From Acididesulfobacillus acetoxydans (lineage in GTDB: Bacteria; Bacillota; Desulfitobacteriia; Desulfitobacteriales; Desulfitobacteriaceae): DNA of 64,000 nucleotides. A program made the position numbers and the translations under genes. The DNA is taken from positions 2,666,001 to 2,730,000 of the forward strand of contig NZ_LR746496.1 in assembly GCF_902729405.1 (NCBI RefSeq), given 5' to 3'. Below, piece after piece: positions 25,564-36,149 of this stretch (its first letter is position 1; each line of letters begins with the position of its first letter). The notes beneath the pieces are model-generated. The model was not told the origin of the DNA. It was given only the letters and a program-made list of their open reading frames with translations, and did not search any database.

Positions 25564-28500
25564 GCGAGAAAAAGTGGACGCCGGAACAGGAAGCAGCCAT
25601 CGGGGAGCGGGGTGAAATCCTGGTGGCGGCGGCGGCCGGTTCCGGCAAGACCGCAGTCCTGGTGGAACGGTTGCTGAGGCGTATTTTGGACCGGGCGCAG
25701 GCAGTGGACGTGGACCGGTTTCTGGTGGTAACTTTTACCAAGGCGGCTGCTCAGGAAATGCGCGCCAGAATACGCCAAACTTTGGAAGATCGGCTTTTCG
25801 CCGAGAGTACTCCGGAGGATTCGCAACGCCTGCAGCGTCAATTAAATCTCTTGCCCAGGGCGGAGATTACGAATTTGCACGCTTTCTGCCTTGATCTGAT
25901 CCGTCGCTATTTTTACTTCCTGGAGTTGGATCCCGACCTGAGGGTGGCAGGCGAGGAGGAGATTGGGATCCTGAAGCAAGATGTGTTGGCCGCCGTTTTC
26001 GAGGCCAACTATGAGGCGGGGGACCCCGTCTTTCTCGAGTTGGTCGAAGGGTTTGGCTCAGACCGGGGGGACGAGCCCCTGATGGCGGAAGTGCTGCGTC
26101 TTTACGAGTTCGCCCGCAGTCAGCCTGAGCCGGAGGCTTGGTTGGGCAGCCTGTGCCGGGCCTACTCTTGGGCGGATGAGTTTGCCTTGCTCGGGAGTCC
26201 TTGGGGGCAAAGTGTGAAAGAGGGCATCAGGGACAGGTTAGCGGAGATCATCTCCTTGTTAAGCCAGGCAGAAACTTTGGCCTTGAGGGCGGATGGTCCG
26301 TCCAATTACCGGGAAACCCTGGCGGCAGACCGGGAGCAAATGCGGGAACTTATGCGGATCGTCGCGGAGGAGAAATGGGGGCTTTTTGCTAAGGCGATTG
26401 AGAATGTGCGTTTCGGCCGCCTGCCCGGGCGGCGCGGGAACAAGAATTCCCAACTGACTGAAGAGGTCAAGCATTGGCGTGACGCCGCCAAGAAGAGCTT
26501 TGAGGCTTGGAAAAAGGAGAGGGTTTGGCAACTGTCCGACCAGGTGCGGGGCCTGAATAAAATGGCTCGTCCGGTCGATGGGCTGGTGCGATTGACCGGC
26601 GCTTTTGCCGCGGCTTTGGCCCGGGCTAAACGTCAACGCAACATCATGGATTTCGAGGACTTGGAACACTTTGCCTTGCGTCTCCTGACAGACCGCAACG
26701 GGGTTGCGGAGACTTTGCGGAAGGAATACGCGGAAATCTTGGTCGATGAATATCAGGACATTAATGCGGTCCAGGAAAGGATCATCCGGTGTATCGCCGG
26801 CACCGGGAAAGACCTTTTCCTGGTGGGAGATGTGAAGCAGAGTATTTACCGTTTTCGCATGGCCGATCCGGGCCTTTTTCTGGCCAAATACCGTACTTTT
26901 CCCCATTGGCGCGGTCCGGGCCTGCCGAGGGAGTCTCAGTCTCTGGTCATTGACCTGGCCAAGAATTTTCGCAGCCGGCGGGAAATTGTGGCTGGGGTCA
27001 ACTTTCTTTTTCGTCAGATTATGACAGAGGAAGCGGGAGAGATCGCCTATGATGAACGGGCGGCCTTGCGGTACGGGGCGGCTTATGCCGGGAGCACGCC
27101 GGGCTTAACCACAGCGGAGGGCCCGATCGAGGTTCACTTGCTGTCTCCGCAAAACCCGGCGGCGCAGTCCGGCGGAGGCGGCACTGAGGTAACCGGCGCA
27201 GGGGAACATGAGGCCGCAGATAAAGCAGGCGCAGTGGAAAAGGGTGTCGCAGATAAAGCCGGTGCTGCCGAAACCTCGGCCGGAGGGGACGGGGAACCTC
27301 CCGAAGAGGAAGAAAGGGACTCCAACCGTCAGGAGGCATTCCTGGTGGCACGAAGAATCCGGACCATGGTCGAACAGGGCGGCGAGTTCAAAGTCTATGA
27401 CGCCGAGTTGAAAAGGTACCGGGGGGTGCGCTACAGCGACATCGTCGTCCTGCAGCGTTCTCAGGCCTCAGTCGGACCGCTTTATGTGGAGGAGTTCAAC
27501 CGGGCCGGCGTTCCGGTTTTTGCTGAAACGGGAAGCGGCTATTTCGCGGCCGGCGAAGTGGAAACGGTTATCTCTCTCTTGCGGGTCATCGATAACCCGA
27601 GGCAGGATATTCCGCTGGCAGCGGTGCTCCGGTCGGCTTTCGCGGGCTTCAACGGCAGCGAGCTCGGCAAATTGCGGGCCCTTTGGCCCGAGGGGGACTT
27701 TTACGAACCTTTGACCTTGGCGGCCCGGGCCGGAGAGCTGGAGGGGATCGCCGGACCGGGGACCTTGGAGGCGGGGCAATCCCGGGCAGAGATTGACCGG
27801 GATAACGGCTCCGGGAGGGAGAGATGCCCGGGGCTGGGTGATTATCCCGGAAGGGAAGATGATCTTGGGACAGAGACTTACATTGGGAGGGAAGATGATT
27901 CCGAGATGAGTCACCGGCCCACTTGGCCCGTGCTCTTGGAGCGGGCACACGGCCTGCCCCGGGAGGTTAAGGAGAAAGCGGTTAGATTTTGGCGCCGTCT
28001 TCGGAGTTGGCGTGATTACTCTGTCTACAATTCCTTAGCGGATCTTATCACTCTCATTTACCGGGAAACGGGTTATCCCGCCTACTGCGGGACTCTCCCG
28101 GGCGGGGCCCAGCGCCTGGCTAACCTCGAGGCCCTCTATGATCGGGCTTGCCAATTTGAACAAACGCATTATCGCGGACTGTTCCGCTTTCTGCGTTTCC
28201 TTGAGCGCTTTCGGGAAGAGGGGCAGGACATGGGGCAGGCCAGAAATCTGAGCGAGAAGGAAAACGTCGTGCGGCTCATGACGGTTCACGCCAGCAAAGG
28301 TTTGGAGTTTCCCGTGGTTTTTGTAGTGGGTTTGGGCCGGGCTTTCAATACGATCAACCTGGCGGGGACGGTGCTCATCCATCCAGATCTCGGCTTGGGC
28401 CTTCCGATTCTGGATTTTGAACACCGTGTGCGCTACCCTTCTTTTATCCATCAGGCGCTGCGCCAGCGCTTGAGCAGGGACTTTCTGGCAGAGGAGCTGA

Positions 28501-30041
28501 GGCTCCTTTACGTCGCTCTCACGCGGGCCAAGGAGAAACTCCTTCTTTACGGCAGCATTGCCAATCTTGACCGAACTCTGGCGCAATGGCGCTCCGAGGC
28601 GGGACACGGAGAAGACCCACTGCCGGCCGGCCGGTTGCGCGGAGCCCGCAGATTTTTGGATTGGATCGGGCCGGCTTTGGCCCGGCATCCACAACAGCCT
28701 TTCGGGTCAGCGGCGGGACGCGCCGAAGGCGCGTTTGCCGGGGAGGATTCCGTCTGGCAGGTCTTCATTCACCGGGGCTGCGGGGAAGAGGAACGGGCTT
28801 TGGGCGAAGTGACGGGAGACTCCGCTGTCTTGAGCAAGGATGGAAAGGCCGCTACGGCGGACGCCCGGGAAGGGGATGGTGTGCACGGCAGGCCAGTCCT
28901 CGGGGTCGAGGAAAGACAAGGCGAAGTGACAGCCGGGGAGCAGACGAGAGAGGCGTCGGATGCTCAGGAAGGGGGCGCGGCTCCCGACGGGGCCGTTTAC
29001 GGGTCCGGGAACAGGGCGGAAGAAGGAACGGTTGGGGACGCCGCGCAAAAGCCTGAGCGGGAGTACGCGCAAAAGCCTGAGGACGAGTACGCGCAAAAGC
29101 CTGAGGACGAGTACGCGCAAAAACCTGAGGACGAGTACGCGCAAAAACCTGAGCAGGGGTACGCGGAAAAAGCCGTTAAGGATTATGAGACGGAGATTGC
29201 CAGACGACTGGCTTGGGTCTATCCGTGGCAAAAGGAAGCGGTCGAACCGGCTAAGACGAGTGTCAGTGAATTGAAACGCCGCCAATTTGAGGAATCTGCG
29301 GACGGGGATGGCTTGTCCCCGCATCCGGGAGCGGCTCGGCCGGTCCTGAGACCTAAATTTCTGCAGGGGGAAAAAGAGCCGACAGCCGCCGAACGGGGAA
29401 TTGCCCTGCACAGCGCCATGCAGCACATTCCGCTGGCGCTCTGGGCGGAGCGTTTGGCGGGCAGGCCGACGGGGGCAAGACCATCCGTCCTGGCTCGACT
29501 GGTGGGCGACTACCGGCATTTTTTGGCGGAGAAAGAAATCCTTGAACCCCAACAAGCGGCTTCACTGCCTTGGGGAAGTATCGTGCGTTTCTTCTGCGGC
29601 CCTTTGGGAGAACGTATGCTCACCGCGCAAGAAGTGAGGCGGGAGGTTCCCTTCACCTTGGCGCTGCCGACGGAAGCAGGCGGTTTGCCCCAGTTGGTTC
29701 AAGGGGTAATGGATGCCCTGATCTTTCCGGTGAACCCCGAGCCCGGCTGCGGCAGGCAGAAGGTCGAATTGGTCGATTACAAAACCGATCATTTGCCGGC
29801 AGGCGGACGGAGCCAGACGAGAGCGGTCGGCGATGGAGATGAGAGTTCGGGTCCGGAGGTAAGCGACGAAGTGAGGAAGATCTTGAAGGAACGGTATAGT
29901 CTGCAGATGGCTTATTATCTCGCCGCCGCGGAAAAGCTTCTGCGGGTGGAAGTGGAGCGGGTCACACTCTACGCTTTCGGGCCGGAGCGGGAAGTGGTGC
30001 TTCCCCTTGCTCCCCTGCGGGCTTTGCTCCGGAAAGAGTAA
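25560..30041 (+). CDS. addA: ATP-dependent helicase/nuclease subunit A, enlarged by linkers
   Basis: 1493-aa UvrD-type helicase with C-terminal nuclease. The start at 25560 overlaps the addB stop. Walker A is AAAAGSGKT (residues 23-31); motif II is LVDEYQD (about 395); late helicase motifs include VRLMTVHASKGLEFPVVF (about 905) and LRLLYVALTRAKEKLL. The nuclease motif GVMDALI...VDYKTD is near 1380-1410. Usual AddA proteins are about 1200-1250 aa. The excess lies in low-complexity insertions at about residues 527-590, 731-784 and 1080-1215, the last holding AQKPEDEY-type repeats. Catalytic motifs are intact, so the protein should be active. Confidence 0.95.
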   Translation: MSEKKWTPEQEAAIGERGEILVAAAAGSGKTAVLVERLLRRILDRAQAVDVDRFLVVTFTKAAAQEMRARIRQTLEDRLFAESTPEDSQRLQRQLNLLPRAEITNLHAFCLDLIRRYFYFLELDPDLRVAGEEEIGILKQDVLAAVFEANYEAGDPVFLELVEGFGSDRGDEPLMAEVLRLYEFARSQPEPEAWLGSLCRAYSWADEFALLGSPWGQSVKEGIRDRLAEIISLLSQAETLALRADGPSNYRETLAADREQMRELMRIVAEEKWGLFAKAIENVRFGRLPGRRGNKNSQLTEEVKHWRDAAKKSFEAWKKERVWQLSDQVRGLNKMARPVDGLVRLTGAFAAALARAKRQRNIMDFEDLEHFALRLLTDRNGVAETLRKEYAEILVDEYQDINAVQERIIRCIAGTGKDLFLVGDVKQSIYRFRMADPGLFLAKYRTFPHWRGPGLPRESQSLVIDLAKNFRSRREIVAGVNFLFRQIMTEEAGEIAYDERAALRYGAAYAGSTPGLTTAEGPIEVHLLSPQNPAAQSGGGGTEVTGAGEHEAADKAGAVEKGVADKAGAAETSAGGDGEPPEEEERDSNRQEAFLVARRIRTMVEQGGEFKVYDAELKRYRGVRYSDIVVLQRSQASVGPLYVEEFNRAGVPVFAETGSGYFAAGEVETVISLLRVIDNPRQDIPLAAVLRSAFAGFNGSELGKLRALWPEGDFYEPLTLAARAGELEGIAGPGTLEAGQSRAEIDRDNGSGRERCPGLGDYPGREDDLGTETYIGREDDSEMSHRPTWPVLLERAHGLPREVKEKAVRFWRRLRSWRDYSVYNSLADLITLIYRETGYPAYCGTLPGGAQRLANLEALYDRACQFEQTHYRGLFRFLRFLERFREEGQDMGQARNLSEKENVVRLMTVHASKGLEFPVVFVVGLGRAFNTINLAGTVLIHPDLGLGLPILDFEHRVRYPSFIHQALRQRLSRDFLAEELRLLYVALTRAKEKLLLYGSIANLDRTLAQWRSEAGHGEDPLPAGRLRGARRFLDWIGPALARHPQQPFGSAAGRAEGAFAGEDSVWQVFIHRGCGEEERALGEVTGDSAVLSKDGKAATADAREGDGVHGRPVLGVEERQGEVTAGEQTREASDAQEGGAAPDGAVYGSGNRAEEGTVGDAAQKPEREYAQKPEDEYAQKPEDEYAQKPEDEYAQKPEQGYAEKAVKDYETEIARRLAWVYPWQKEAVEPAKTSVSELKRRQFEESADGDGLSPHPGAARPVLRPKFLQGEKEPTAAERGIALHSAMQHIPLALWAERLAGRPTGARPSVLARLVGDYRHFLAEKEILEPQQAASLPWGSIVRFFCGPLGERMLTAQEVRREVPFTLALPTEAGGLPQLVQGVMDALIFPVNPEPGCGRQKVELVDYKTDHLPAGGRSQTRAVGDGDESSGPEVSDEVRKILKERYSLQMAYYLAAAEKLLRVEVERVTLYAFGPEREVVLPLAPLRALLRKE
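29043..29162 (+). repeat. 24-bp in-frame tandem repeat inside addA
   Basis: Five copies of a 24-bp unit (GCGCAAAAGCCTGAGGACGA plus GTAC) encode AQKPEREY, three AQKPEDEY and AQKPEQGY. Because the unit is a multiple of three, gain or loss of copies would keep the frame. Confidence 0.95.
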
Positions 30042-30067
30042 AAAGAGCAAGGCCTTTGCATAACCCC

Positions 30068-30096
30068 TTAACGTTGACGCAAAATTTTGGTATGAT
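30068..30096 (+). promoter_or_regulatory. Sigma-A-like promoter for the methylmalonyl-CoA operon
   Basis: TTAACG and TATGAT are separated by exactly 17 bases, 27 bases after the addA stop and about 95 bases before the first mutase gene. Confidence 0.55.
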
Positions 30097-30190
30097 AGAA
30101 AAAACAATCTATTGTGTTCTGCGCGGGAAAAAATAGAGGCCGTTTGCAGTTCGGCACAAAGGGCTTGCGACAGTGGGAAGGGGAGGAAAA

Positions 30191-31864
30191 ATGGAAGAAG
30201 GCGGCGGTGGCCTGGCCACAGAGAAGGAGATTTGGGAAAAGCGTCATTTCCGAGGAGGAAAGAACGCAGAACGCCAGGAGACATTCCGGACAGATTCGGA
30301 TCTGTCCATTGCCAGGGTCTATACCCCGTCAGACCTGGAGGGGATGGATTATGCGGAGGATTTGGGCTTTCCGGGGGAGTATCCCTACACGCGGGGAATT
30401 CGCCCGAACATGTACCGGGGCCGGTTCTGGACAATGCGTCAGTATGCCGGCTTCGGTACCGCGGAGGAAACCAACAGTCGGTTCAAATACCTTCTGGCGC
30501 AGGGTCAGACCGGTCTCAGCGTGGCTTTTGACCTCGTGACTCAAATCGGCTATGACTCGGATGACCCTTTGGCAGAGGGAGAAGTGGGCAAAGTCGGGGT
30601 AGCCATAGACTCGTTGGCCGATATGGAGGTTCTCTTCGCCGGGATCCCTCTGGACAAAGTCAGTACGTCGATGACCATCAATGCCCCGGCCGCCGTCCTG
30701 CTGGCTATGTACGTCGCTGTGGCGGAAAAGCGGGGGATTGGGCCAGAGAAACTGGTCGGGACGATTCAGAATGACATTTTGAAAGAGTATATGGCGAGGG
30801 GAACTTATATTTTCCCTCCGGCCCCTTCTATGCGGTTGATCACCGACGTTTTCCAGTATTGCGCTCAAAATCTGCCCAACTGGAACACGATCAGCATCAG
30901 CGGCTATCATATTCGGGAGGCGGGAGCCACGGCAGTGCAGGAAGTCGCTTTTACCCTGGCGGACGGAATCGCCTATGTTCAAGCAGCCATCGACTCCGGA
31001 CTGAAGGTGGATGATTTTGCTCCGCGTCTTTCCTTTTTCTTCGGCGCCCACGCTGATTTTTTCGAAGAGATCGCCAAGTTCCGGGCTGCCCGGCGCATTT
31101 GGGCAAAAATCATGCGCGAACGTTTTGGGGCTGTCGACGCGAAATCCTTGATGCTGCGTTTTCATACCCAAACCGCCGGTTCGACTTTGACTGCCCAGCA
31201 GCCGGAGGTGAACACCGTCCGGGTTGCGTTTCAGGCTCTGAGTGCGATTCTCGGCGGGACACAGTCCCTGCATACCAATGCTTGGGATGAGGCGTTGGCT
31301 CTGCCGACGGAAAGTTCGGCCCTCCTGGCTTTACGCACCCAACAGGTGATTGCCCACGAATTGGGAGTGGCGGACTCCGTGGATCCCCTGGCCGGATCTT
31401 ACCTGCTGGAAAAGTTGACGAACGACCTGGAGGAGGAGGTCTGGCGTAAGCTGGACAAAATCGATGAACTTGGGGGGGCGGTGCGGGCCATCGAGTTGGG
31501 TTTCCAACAAAAGGAGATACAGGCCAGCGCTTATCGCTATCAAATGGAGATCGAGCAGGGAAAAAAGGTGGTCGTCGGGGTCAATAAATTTGCCGGTGAG
31601 GAAACTCCTCCCCAAGGACTTTGGCGAACCGATCCCCAGGTGGAAACTGATCAAAAAGAAAAACTGGCTCTTCTGAAAAAAGGACGGAGTGCGGCTGTGG
31701 TGAAGGCCCATTTGGAGCAGCTGCAGAGGGCGGCGGCAGGGGAAGAGAACCTTATGCCCTATCTGATGGCCGCGGTGCGCGATTATGTTACATTGGGAGA
31801 AATCTGCGGCGTCTTGCGCGAAGTATTCGGTTCCTATGAGAAGGATAGTTTTGTCAGAGGTTAG
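30191..31864 (+). CDS. Methylmalonyl-CoA mutase, large (catalytic) subunit
   Basis: 557-aa catalytic TIM-barrel subunit of the B12-dependent mutase that interconverts succinyl-CoA and (R)-methylmalonyl-CoA. Family motifs seen are [20 protein letters not shown] (about residues 65-84), [20 protein letters not shown] and the substrate-pocket [11 protein letters not shown]. It has no B12 domain; that is supplied by the next gene 11 bases downstream. I chose ATG 30191, just after GGGGAGG. First gene of the six-gene propionate/methylmalonyl-CoA operon. Confidence 0.95.
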   Translation: MEEGGGGLATEKEIWEKRHFRGGKNAERQETFRTDSDLSIARVYTPSDLEGMDYAEDLGFPGEYPYTRGIRPNMYRGRFWTMRQYAGFGTAEETNSRFKYLLAQGQTGLSVAFDLVTQIGYDSDDPLAEGEVGKVGVAIDSLADMEVLFAGIPLDKVSTSMTINAPAAVLLAMYVAVAEKRGIGPEKLVGTIQNDILKEYMARGTYIFPPAPSMRLITDVFQYCAQNLPNWNTISISGYHIREAGATAVQEVAFTLADGIAYVQAAIDSGLKVDDFAPRLSFFFGAHADFFEEIAKFRAARRIWAKIMRERFGAVDAKSLMLRFHTQTAGSTLTAQQPEVNTVRVAFQALSAILGGTQSLHTNAWDEALALPTESSALLALRTQQVIAHELGVADSVDPLAGSYLLEKLTNDLEEEVWRKLDKIDELGGAVRAIELGFQQKEIQASAYRYQMEIEQGKKVVVGVNKFAGEETPPQGLWRTDPQVETDQKEKLALLKKGRSAAVVKAHLEQLQRAAAGEENLMPYLMAAVRDYVTLGEICGVLREVFGSYEKDSFVRG

Positions 31865-31875
31865 GGGGGCAGGAG

Positions 31876-32280
31876 ATGGAGGACCAGCGGAGAATTCGGG
31901 TTCTGATCGGCAAAGTGGGATTGGACGGGCACGACCGAGGGGCAAAAGTTATCGCTCAGGCTTTGAGGGATGCGGGAATGGAAGTGATTTACACAGGCTT
32001 GCGCCAGACGCCGGCCCAAATCGTGGAAGCGGCTTTGCAAGAGGACGTGCAGGCGATCGGGATCAGCATTCTATCTGGAGCGCACAAGCACCTTCTTCCG
32101 AAAATAACGGAGTTGTTGGCAGCGGAAGGAGCGGAAGATATCCCGGTCATAGCGGGAGGGGTAATTCCTTATGAAGACCGGGACTTCCTGGAGAAGTCCG
32201 GAATCAGGAGAATATTCAGCCCCGGAACTGTGACTGCTGAAATCGTCCGTTTTGTTCAGCAACTGGCCCGGCAGGGGTGA
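31876..32280 (+). CDS. Methylmalonyl-CoA mutase, B12-binding subunit
   Basis: 134-aa Rossmann-like cobalamin-binding domain. It holds the base-off/His-on motif DGHDRGAK (DxHxxG, residues 17-24), GISILSGAH and the late [11 protein letters not shown]. It forms the active mutase with the preceding subunit. Split mutases of this type are usual in archaea and in anaerobic Clostridia. The cofactor may be finished by the cobTUS products encoded in the same window. Confidence 0.95.
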   Translation: MEDQRRIRVLIGKVGLDGHDRGAKVIAQALRDAGMEVIYTGLRQTPAQIVEAALQEDVQAIGISILSGAHKHLLPKITELLAAEGAEDIPVIAGGVIPYEDRDFLEKSGIRRIFSPGTVTAEIVRFVQQLARQG

Positions 32281-32583
32281 ATTTACCTGCACTACTTATT
32301 TCAGATTATTTCAGATTATTTCAGAAGATTCCCTTAGAGGGAATCTTAGGATGAGTTCAGAAGTTAATTCTAAAGTGAATATTTGGTCTCACCGGCGGCT
32401 CCGGAAAAGCGGTATGAGAGAGCAACTCAATATTGAGATGCATCCAGGCAAATGCCTTCGAGACAGAGATGCATCCGAGCACGGAGACGCATGTGACACA
32501 GAGACGCGTGTGACATGGAGACGCATGCGACCAAAATGTTCCCGAGAAAAGGTCATTGAGTTCCTGAGGGGAGAGGAGTACTT
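32281..32583. repeat. Repeat-bearing spacer inside the operon
   Basis: 303 bases without a gene. TTATTTCAGA is repeated three times without mismatch at 32296-32325. A hairpin AAGATTCCC/GGGAATCTT follows at about 32325-32348. Further on GAGACGCATG-type words recur several times (32455-32525). The hairpin could be an attenuator or RNA-processing site between the mutase genes and the epimerase. Confidence 0.6.
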
Positions 32584-32997
32584 GTGAAAGGTCAGTTCAA
32601 GCCGGATCATCTTGACCATATTGGAATTGCCGTAGCGGATTTGGAGGAAGCCCTTAATCTTTATGAAAGACTGGGTTTGATTTGTGAAGGCCGTGAGGAA
32701 GTACCCGGACAAAAAGTCAATACCGCTGTCCTGCCTCTGGGCCGGACCCGTTTGGAACTTTTGCAGCCGACCCAGGCGGACAGTCCGATAGGGAAGTTTT
32801 TGGCCCAGCGAGGACCGGGGGTGCACCACTTAGCCCTGGCTGTGGAAGACATCGAGGGAAAGCTGAGGGAGTTGAAAGAGCAGGGATTCCGAGTCATTGA
32901 CGAAGAGCCTAGACCGGGAGCCGGCGGGAGCAGGGTTGCTTTTCTGCATCCCAAAGGAACCCTGGGGACTCTGATTGAGCTGGTAGAGCGTTCTTAA
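32584..32997 (+). CDS. mce: Methylmalonyl-CoA epimerase
   Basis: 137-aa glyoxalase/VOC-fold enzyme that interconverts (R)- and (S)-methylmalonyl-CoA, joining the mutase to the carboxylase/decarboxylase. Paired beta-alpha-beta-beta modules begin at LDHIGIAVADLEEAL (His metal ligand) and GVHHLALAVEDIE (second His). The Glu in LGRTRLELLQP and that in GTLIELVE complete the metal site. The start is GTG, 7 bases after GAGGAG. Confidence 0.95.
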   Translation: MKGQFKPDHLDHIGIAVADLEEALNLYERLGLICEGREEVPGQKVNTAVLPLGRTRLELLQPTQADSPIGKFLAQRGPGVHHLALAVEDIEGKLRELKEQGFRVIDEEPRPGAGGSRVAFLHPKGTLGTLIELVERS

Positions 32998-33035
32998 ACC
33001 TGTGCAGCGGGCCGGAGATTATGGAGGGAATACTG

Positions 33036-34583
33036 TTGAGCATTGAAAAGCAATTGCAGGAACTGAATCACTTGCGGGAAGCGGTGAAGCTGGGCGGGGG
33101 ACAGGCGCGCATCAAAAGACAGCACGACAATGGCAAGCTCACGGCCCGGGAGAGGATAGAACTGCTTCTGGACGAAAACAGCTTTGTAGAGACGGATGCT
33201 TTCACGAAGGGGGAGACTGGCGACTTTACCAAACCGGACGTGGAAAATCTGGGAGAAGGAGTTGTAACTGGGTATGGCACGATCGAGGGACGTTTGGTCT
33301 TTCTCTTTTCTCAGGATTTTACGGTGTTTGGAGGGGCGCTCGGCGAACTGCACGCGCGAAAGATCTGTAAAGTCATGGACTTGGCGGTGAAAAACGGGGC
33401 GCCGTTCATCGGCCTGAACGATTCAGGGGGGGCGCGAATTCAGGAAGGGGTAAACGCTCTCTCCGCTTACGGGGATATTTTTTACCGTAATACTCTGGCG
33501 TCAGGGGTGATTCCCCAGATTTCCGTGATCATGGGGCCCTGTGCCGGCGGGGCCGTCTATTCACCGGCCATTACGGATTTTGTGTTCATGGTGGAACAAA
33601 CCAGCCAGATGTTTATTACCGGACCTCAGGTAATCAAGTCGGTCACGGGGGAAGATGTCAGCACTGAAGAACTGGGAGGTGCTTTAGCCCACAACAGGGT
33701 GAGCGGGGTCGCCAGTTTTATGGGGCAAAACGAAGAGGATACCCTGGAAAGGGTCAGGCATCTGCTCAGTTATATTCCTCAAAACAATATGGAGGAGACG
33801 CCCTGGGTGGAACCGGTGGCTTCGGTTGCCCGGGAGGACGAACTCCTCCGCGTCGTACCCCTGGAGCCGACCCGGCAGTACGATGTGCGGGATGTCATCC
33901 GTTTGACGGTGGATGGTGGAGACCTTTTCGAGGTTCACCAGTACTTTGCCCAGAATGTGGTGACTTGTTTTGCCCGTTTAGACGGCATCAGCGTAGGAAT
34001 TGTGGCCAATCAGCCCAAATACCTGGCCGGTTGCCTGGATATCGACGGCTCAGACAAAATCGCCCGCTTTGTCCGCTTTTGCGATTGTTTTAATATTCCC
34101 CTGATTACGCTGGAAGACGTGCCCGGTTTTCTGCCGGGTACGGACCAGGAATACCGGGGGATCATTCGTCACGGCGCCAAAATCCTTTACGCCTATTCCG
34201 AAGCGACCGTTCCCAAAATCACTCTGATCCTGCGCAAGGCGTACGGAGGCGCTTATGTGGCCATGTGCAGCCGTTCCCTGGGAGCCGACGTGGCCCTGGC
34301 CTGGCCAACGGCGGAGATTGCGGTCATGGGTCCGGACGGGGCGGCCAATATTATTTTCCGGGATGAGATCAAGAATGCCGCCGACCCCGCGGCGATGATG
34401 CGGCAAAGGACGGACGAGTACCGGCAGAAGTTCGCCAACCCCTATGTGGCGGCTGCCCGCGGACTGGTGGACGACGTGATCGATCCGCGGGAAACGCGGC
34501 GGCGTTTGATCGACAGCTTGCATATGTCACTGCAAAAGCGGGAAACCCGGCCCAGAAAAAAACATGGCAATATTCCCTTTTAG
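33036..34583 (+). CDS. mmdA: Acyl-CoA carboxyltransferase (methylmalonyl-CoA/propionyl-CoA type)
   Basis: About 515-aa crotonase-fold carboxyltransferase. Oxyanion-hole glycines are seen in GLNDSGGARIQEGV and GPCAGGAVYSPA, and in the C-terminal half KAYGGAYVAM. It moves CO2 between biotin and propionyl-CoA/methylmalonyl-CoA. A TTG at 33036 is 8 bases after GGAGG and fits best; ATG 33021 is the alternative. Because a soluble biotin carboxylase and carrier follow and no membrane MmdB-type subunit is present here, an ATP-dependent propionyl-CoA carboxylase is as likely as a decarboxylase or transcarboxylase part. Confidence 0.92.
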   Translation: MSIEKQLQELNHLREAVKLGGGQARIKRQHDNGKLTARERIELLLDENSFVETDAFTKGETGDFTKPDVENLGEGVVTGYGTIEGRLVFLFSQDFTVFGGALGELHARKICKVMDLAVKNGAPFIGLNDSGGARIQEGVNALSAYGDIFYRNTLASGVIPQISVIMGPCAGGAVYSPAITDFVFMVEQTSQMFITGPQVIKSVTGEDVSTEELGGALAHNRVSGVASFMGQNEEDTLERVRHLLSYIPQNNMEETPWVEPVASVAREDELLRVVPLEPTRQYDVRDVIRLTVDGGDLFEVHQYFAQNVVTCFARLDGISVGIVANQPKYLAGCLDIDGSDKIARFVRFCDCFNIPLITLEDVPGFLPGTDQEYRGIIRHGAKILYAYSEATVPKITLILRKAYGGAYVAMCSRSLGADVALAWPTAEIAVMGPDGAANIIFRDEIKNAADPAAMMRQRTDEYRQKFANPYVAAARGLVDDVIDPRETRRRLIDSLHMSLQKRETRPRKKHGNIPF

Positions 34584-34595
34584 GAGATGAGGCAG

Positions 34596-36110
34596 TTGTT
34601 CAGTAAAATCTTAGTGGCCAACAGGGGGGAGATTTCCGTACGGGTTATCCGGACCTGCCGGGAAATGGGCATAAAGACAGTCGCAGTCTATTCGGAAGTC
34701 GATCAGGCCGCCCTGCACGTGCGGCTGGCCGATGAGGCAGTAAAAGCCCCGGGCGTGCGCGGTTACCTGGACATTGACTTTATGGTGAGTGCCGCCCTGA
34801 AGACCGGAGCCGAGGCCATCCATCCCGGTTACGGTTTTCTGGCGGAAAACCCGCAGTTTGCGGTTGCCTGCCGGGAGGCCGGACTGGTTTTTATCGGGCC
34901 GGAGGCCCAGGCCATGGAGCGGATGGGGGATAAGGCGCGGGCACGGGAAAGCATGCTTGCGGCCGGCGTCCCGGTGACACCGGGCACGCAGGGAGTGCTG
35001 GAAAGCGAAGAGGAAGCGTTCCGCGTGGCCCGCCGGATCGGTTTTCCCGTATTGGTCAAGGCGGTGGCCGGGGGCGCAGGCAGAGGTATGCGCCTGGCCC
35101 GGCAGGAGGGAGAACTCGGAGCGGCCCTGGCAGCGGCCCGTTCGGAGGCCCTGGCCTCCTTTGGCAATCCGCAGCTCTACCTGGAGAAATACCTCGGCGG
35201 TTGCCGGCATATTGAGGTGCAAATCCTGGCTGATAATTACGGTAACGCGGTTCACCTGGGTGAGCGGGAATGCTCCATCCAAAGGCGCAATCAAAAACTG
35301 CTTGAAGAGTCGCCTTCCCCGGCTGTTGACGTCACCTTGAGGGAACAGTTGGGAAGGGTCGCCGTCACGGCTGCCAAAGCGGTGGGCTATCAAGGAGCAG
35401 GGACGATCGAGTTTCTTCTCGACAAGAACCGGAATTTTCATTTTATGGAGATGAATACGCGCATCCAGGTCGAGCACCCGGTGACTGAATTGGTCTCGGG
35501 TCTGGATATGGTCAGGGAGCAAATTCGCATCGCGGCCGGAGAGCCTTTGGGTTACAGTCAGGCGGACATTCGTCTGAACGGCTGGGCCATGGAATGCAGG
35601 GTTAACGCCGAAGACCCGGTAACTTTCCTGCCGTCCCCAGGCGAAATCACTTTCTGCCGTCTGCCGGGCGGGTTTGGCGTACGGGTGGATACTGCTGTCT
35701 TTGGGGGCGAAACGGTGTCCCCCTTTTATGATTCCTTGATCGCTAAAGTCCTGGTTCATGCCGGGACCCGCAACCAAGCCTTGGGCCGGATGAGGCGGGC
35801 GTTAGAGGAATTCGAAGTGCGCGGCGTCAAAACTACGATCCCTTTTCACCTTAAAATATTGCTTCATCCCGATTTCCAAAACGGGGAGTTTGATACCGGC
35901 TTTATTGCCGGGAAAATGACGGAAAACACAGACAATGCCGTTTCGCCGGCGGGGATGAACCCTGAAGTCGTGGCAGCTATCAGCGCGGCTCTGAGAATGT
36001 ATGGGGTGAACAGCGGCGAGGGGTGGGTCCTGAGAAAGATCCGCCCCACAGGCAGGAACTGTTCTTCGTGGCGTCTGGCCGGGCTTTACGAGCGCATGGG
36101 AGGCATTTGA
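34596..36110 (+). CDS. accC: Biotin carboxylase
   Basis: 504-aa ATP-grasp enzyme that carboxylates biotin on the carrier protein. It has the N-terminal [17 protein letters not shown], glycine-rich loop [10 protein letters not shown] (about residue 164), [17 protein letters not shown] and [14 protein letters not shown] (about 287). The C-terminus is some 50 residues longer than usual, with no added domain recognised. AGGAG abuts an upstream ATG (34587), so TTG 34596 at 9 bases spacing is the better start. It lies 12 bases after the carboxyltransferase. Confidence 0.93.
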   Translation: MFSKILVANRGEISVRVIRTCREMGIKTVAVYSEVDQAALHVRLADEAVKAPGVRGYLDIDFMVSAALKTGAEAIHPGYGFLAENPQFAVACREAGLVFIGPEAQAMERMGDKARARESMLAAGVPVTPGTQGVLESEEEAFRVARRIGFPVLVKAVAGGAGRGMRLARQEGELGAALAAARSEALASFGNPQLYLEKYLGGCRHIEVQILADNYGNAVHLGERECSIQRRNQKLLEESPSPAVDVTLREQLGRVAVTAAKAVGYQGAGTIEFLLDKNRNFHFMEMNTRIQVEHPVTELVSGLDMVREQIRIAAGEPLGYSQADIRLNGWAMECRVNAEDPVTFLPSPGEITFCRLPGGFGVRVDTAVFGGETVSPFYDSLIAKVLVHAGTRNQALGRMRRALEEFEVRGVKTTIPFHLKILLHPDFQNGEFDTGFIAGKMTENTDNAVSPAGMNPEVVAAISAALRMYGVNSGEGWVLRKIRPTGRNCSSWRLAGLYERMGGI

Positions 36111-36149
36111 AAAGTGGGGCGGGAAAAATGGGTGGCGGAGGAGAGAGAT

